Shown one piece after another: positions 61,487 to 64,000 of a DNA stretch of 64,000 bases. The notes beneath the pieces are model-generated. The model was not told the DNA's origin, made no database searches, and saw only the letters and a program-made list of their open reading frames with translations. How positions within the stretch are numbered: position 1 is the first letter of the stretch; every line of letters begins with the position of its first letter. Made by a program: the position numbers and the translations under genes. The stretch comes from Labedella endophytica (GTDB lineage Bacteria; Actinomycetota; Actinomycetes; Actinomycetales; Microbacteriaceae), in NCBI RefSeq assembly GCF_003990045.1, contig NZ_RZGZ01000002.1:1488001-1552000 (forward strand), given 5' to 3'.

Positions 61487-61533
61487 AATGGGCCGGGGCG
61501 ACTCCGGGAGGCCGGGGAAGGCAGACGCTCGGG

Positions 61534-62958
61534 TCAGGCGGTGGGAGGCACCGCGGTGGACCCCGTCACCGGGGTGGTCTCGGCCGGCGGCACGGGGTTG
61601 CGGATGCCGAACCAGGAGACGAGACCGCCGAGGATCAGGAGCACGGCGGTCACGAGCAGGGCGCGGTGGAGCCCGGCGAGGTCGAGTTGTGCGCCCACGA
61701 TGAACCCGACGCACGCGATGGCGATGAGTCCGGCCACCCGCGAGACGGCGTTGTTCACCGCGGACGCGATCCCCGCCTGGGCGGCCGGCGGAGCCCCGAG
61801 GATCGCGCTCGTGAGAGGGGCGACCGTGATCGCGAGGCCGAGCCCGAACACCACGAGTCCCGGCAGCACCTGCCACCAGTACTGCACGGGGTCGGAGATC
61901 GTCAGCAGCAGGAGATACCCCGCGCCGCCCACCAGCGGGCCGACCGTCATGAACAGTCGCGGTCCGAGACGGCCGGCGAGCGCACCGACGCGACTCGACA
62001 GCGCGAGCATCACGAGGGTCGGCGGCAGCGTGGCGAAGCCCGCGAGGGTGGCCGAGAAGCCCGCGACCTGCTGCAGGTAGATCGCGATCACGAAGAAACC
62101 GAGCGACAGCGCGCCGTAGATGAACGCGGTCGCGATGTTGCCCATCGAGAAGTTGCGGTAGCGGAAGACGCTCAGCGGCAGCATCGGGTGGGGGATCCTC
62201 CGCTCCCACCAGAGGAACGCGATGAAGCTCGCGACGCCGACCACGAGACTCACCCATACCGCCGGGTGCGCGAAGCCCAACCGCGGCTGCTCGATGAGGG
62301 CGAACACCGGTCCGCCGAGTCCGACCGCACCGAGGACCGCGCCGATCACGTCCACGCGCGAGCGCTTCTCCGGCAGCACGGCGGCCGGAATGCGCCGGAG
62401 CAGCACGAGCGTCACGACGATCGGGAGCATGTTGATGCCGAAGATGAATCGCCACGACGACGCGTCCACGAGGATGCCGCCGAGGAGCGGGCCGATGATC
62501 GTCGCCGTGCCCGTCCACGCCGTCCAGATGCCGATCGCCCGGCCCTGCGCCGCCCCCGCGTAGGTGGAGATGATGAGGGCGAGGGACGACGGCACGAGCA
62601 GCGCACCCGCGGCACCCTGCAGGGTACGGGCCGCGACGAGCAGTTCCCCCGTGGGTGCGATCGCGCACGCGAGGCTCGTGATCCCGAACCAGATGAGGCC
62701 GATCGTGAGGATGCGCGTGCGTCCGAGCGCGTCGGAGAGCGAGCCGGCGAGGAGGATGAGCGCGCCGAGCGTGAGCAGGTAGCTGTCGACGACCCATTGC
62801 TGCAGCGCGATCCCGCCGCCGAGTTCGTCCACGATCGCGGGAAGGGCGACGTTCACGATGGAGCCGTCGAGGAAGGCCACGAACGAGGCGAGGATCGCGA
62901 CGACGAGCACGTTCCGCTGCGCCCTCGGATCCGTGGGGAGGACGCGCGCTTCGCTCAT
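61534..62958 (-). CDS. DHA2-family MFS drug/proton exporter
   Basis: A 474-residue exporter with about 14 membrane segments. Motifs: FVAFLDGSIVNVALPAI in segment 1, GSLSDALGRTRIL (motif A) and the motif C-like IGPLLGGILVDASSWRFIF. These match EmrB/QacA-type multidrug exporters. The substrate is unknown and no TetR regulator is adjacent. CATACT lies seven bases before the ATG, suggesting a leaderless message, although GGGAGG also abuts the start codon. Confidence 0.9.
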   Translation of the reverse strand: MSEARVLPTDPRAQRNVLVVAILASFVAFLDGSIVNVALPAIVDELGGGIALQQWVVDSYLLTLGALILLAGSLSDALGRTRILTIGLIWFGITSLACAIAPTGELLVAARTLQGAAGALLVPSSLALIISTYAGAAQGRAIGIWTAWTGTATIIGPLLGGILVDASSWRFIFGINMLPIVVTLVLLRRIPAAVLPEKRSRVDVIGAVLGAVGLGGPVFALIEQPRLGFAHPAVWVSLVVGVASFIAFLWWERRIPHPMLPLSVFRYRNFSMGNIATAFIYGALSLGFFVIAIYLQQVAGFSATLAGFATLPPTLVMLALSSRVGALAGRLGPRLFMTVGPLVGGAGYLLLLTISDPVQYWWQVLPGLVVFGLGLAITVAPLTSAILGAPPAAQAGIASAVNNAVSRVAGLIAIACVGFIVGAQLDLAGLHRALLVTAVLLILGGLVSWFGIRNPVPPAETTPVTGSTAVPPTA

Positions 62959-63014
62959 GCCTCCCAGTATGCTCCGGCGGAGCGCCCTTCGGTCCCGTTC
63001 CCAGATGGGCTGGT

Positions 63015-63644
63015 TCAGCGCGCGGAGTCGGTGCGCCAGAGCTCGGTGCTCGTCGCGTCCGCGACGGTGAGCACGTCGCCGCCCTTCACCACCACGAGCG
63101 AGCCCGTCGGCAGGGCGAGCGCTCCGAACACACGAGGGAGCTCGAGGAGGAGATGCCAGACCCGACGGACCACGAGTTCGTCCGCCGTCGGCTGGTCACG
63201 CACGTCGTTCGGCCCGAGATACCAGCCCGAATCGCCGAGCTGCGTGGGCTCGAGCCGTTCGAGGTAGAGGTCGCTCGCGCCGACGGTGTCGCGATGCGCG
63301 AGCACGGTCTGGTCGAACCGTACCTCGCCAGGGGCGAGGCCCGTCCGCTGGGCGAAGCCGACGAGTTCCGTCAGACCGAGGAGCGCGAGCGACACGTCGG
63401 GAGTGCGCTCGGTGAGGGCGTCACCGCGGAGATCCGGCGAGTCGAGCGTGATCCATCCGCCCGGCCCGTCGACCACGTCGAAGACGATCCACCCGAACTG
63501 CACGGTCGCACCCGGCACGATCGACTCCGCCGGGAGCGACCCCACGTAGGTGAGCAGCGACTGCGCCGCCGGTCCGAGCACATCGTGCGCCTGGACCGCC
63601 AGGTGTCGTCCGCCGTGGTCTGCTTCATGCCATACGACTGCCAT
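63015..63644 (-). CDS. Hypothetical protein
   Basis: A 209-residue protein with no membrane segment, signal peptide or recognised motif. It looks like a mixed alpha/beta soluble protein (TVQFGWIVFDVVDGPGGWIT, VRRVWHLLLELPRVF). TAGCGT lies six bases before the ATG with no ribosome site, consistent with a leaderless gene. No operon partner is evident. Confidence 0.65.
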   Translation of the reverse strand: MAVVWHEADHGGRHLAVQAHDVLGPAAQSLLTYVGSLPAESIVPGATVQFGWIVFDVVDGPGGWITLDSPDLRGDALTERTPDVSLALLGLTELVGFAQRTGLAPGEVRFDQTVLAHRDTVGASDLYLERLEPTQLGDSGWYLGPNDVRDQPTADELVVRRVWHLLLELPRVFGALALPTGSLVVVKGGDVLTVADATSTELWRTDSAR

Positions 63645-63717
63645 TCGTCCACGCTACCCTCGACGCTCACCCTCCCGCTCGCCAGTCACTCCCGCGCCCC
63701 GCGCGAGCTCCACCGAC

Positions 63718-63775
63718 TGAGGCGTTCGAGCGTCTTCGCGCCGGTATAACGGTGCCAAGACGCTCGAACGCCTCA
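63718..63775. repeat. Palindromic repeat family E, copy 2 (terminator of the putA-type gene)
   Basis: A perfect 19-bp stem (63718-63736 with 63757-63775). The left side, GCGTTCGAGCGT then TCGCGCCGGTATA, closely matches the element at 54871-54920. It follows the 3' end of the minus-strand putA-type gene. Confidence 0.85.
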
Positions 63776-63797
63776 TCTAGGGGGAGGGGCTCTGTGG

Positions 63798-63832
63798 GGG
63801 GCGGGCGGGGTGCCGGGGGCGGGCGGGGTGCC
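63798..63832. repeat. Tandem G-rich repeat before the putA-type stop
   Basis: A 17-base unit (GGGGCGGGCGGGGTGCC) occurs twice with an 18-base period, just downstream of the putA-type stop codon. It is G-rich on the plus strand. Function unknown. Confidence 0.6.
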
Positions 63833-63835
63833 GGG

Positions 63836-64000
63836 TCAGATGACCTCGGCGCTCCAGGGGTCGGGGTTGCCGAAGCGGTGGGCCGTGATCGAGATGGCCT
63901 GCTCGTGGAGGAACGGGAGCAGTTCGATCCGGCCGGACTGGGTGACCTCGCCCGAGTAGATCGCGAGATCCGGGTCGCCGTCCACGGCCCACGCGAGGGC
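63836..64000 (-). CDS. putA: C-terminal end of bifunctional proline dehydrogenase / glutamate-semialdehyde dehydrogenase (partial)
   Basis: Only the last 54 residues are inside the window. SGRIELLPFLHEQAISITAH and RFGNPDPWSAEVI match the C-terminus of actinobacterial PutA/RocA-type proteins. The enzyme converts proline and glutamate semialdehyde to glutamate. That is the product of the ornithine aminotransferase encoded at 50.4 kb, so both may serve one catabolic route. The rest lies beyond the window edge. Confidence 0.8.
   Translation of the reverse strand, partial: ALAWAVDGDPDLAIYSGEVTQSGRIELLPFLHEQAISITAHRFGNPDPWSAEVI

Noticed and set aside
4041-63775. CRISPR array
   Set aside because: The repeats are single palindromes at gene ends. 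There are no regularly spaced direct repeats with spacers and no cas genes.
1-64000. tRNA or rRNA genes
   Set aside because: No gap contains a T-loop/acceptor pattern or rRNA-like sequence that I could recognise.

Overview
The window is high-GC DNA from an actinobacterium, most likely of the family Microbacteriaceae. This is inferred from strongly GC-biased third codon positions, GTG/TTG starts, an oleB-oleC fusion, DtxR/IdeR-type iron boxes and many apparently leaderless genes. I recognise about 55 protein genes, one candidate structured RNA, no tRNA or rRNA gene, no IS or phage and no CRISPR array. The right edge cuts a putA-type gene.

Layout. 0.1-4.0 kb: LuxR- and AraC-type regulators, a DUF1772 protein, and a divergent quinone-reductase/HxlR pair. 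4.1-7.7 kb: a transglutaminase, alpha-E and circularly permuted ATP-grasp trio between two copies of one palindrome. 7.8-13.3 kb: single genes (aldo/keto reductase, lipoprotein, amidohydrolase, LURP-one, histidine phosphatase, GNAT). 13.5-18.2 kb: oleA-oleBC-oleD for long-chain olefins. 18.3-22.8 kb: orphan histidine kinase, siderophore-interacting protein under an iron box, cysteine-synthase-like enzyme. 22.8-29.3 kb: LacI/GH2 pair and an MFS-isomerase-Gfo/Idh operon for sugar use. 29.5-37.6 kb: 2-hydroxyacid dehydrogenase, O-acyltransferase, a membrane protein with repeated C-x4-C motifs, and lldR-lldD. 37.9-44.9 kb: RecQ-like helicase, iron-regulated siderophore importer without a local ATPase, acyl-CoA ligase, CopC. 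44.9-47.2 kb: a lipoprotein and DUF418 gene at what looks like a small insertion. 47.2-50.2 kb: GH3/TetR. 50.4-53.2 kb: rocD and a dimethylargininase-like gene divergent from an Lrp regulator; with putA at the right edge these fit arginine/ornithine to glutamate. 53.5-64 kb: YtrA-type operon, hydrolase, candidate 6C-like RNA, quinone reductase/TetR pair, DUF4190, DUF2207, SDR, DHA2 exporter.

Two genome-scale patterns stand out. First, nearly every convergent gene junction with room carries a long near-perfect palindrome, presumably a bidirectional terminator. Several fall into families reused at unrelated junctions (A: 4.05/7.76 kb; B: 11.1/11.9/30.5/30.7 kb; C: 18.2/25.8/50.2 kb; E: 54.9/63.7 kb; F: twice at 37.7 kb). 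One 19-bp-arm palindrome lies inside a coding sequence. Second, at least 15 genes have a -10-like hexamer 6-8 bases before the start codon and no usable Shine-Dalgarno sequence, so they look leaderless. I used this to choose several starts.

Family assignments come from reading motifs by eye; no database search was run.
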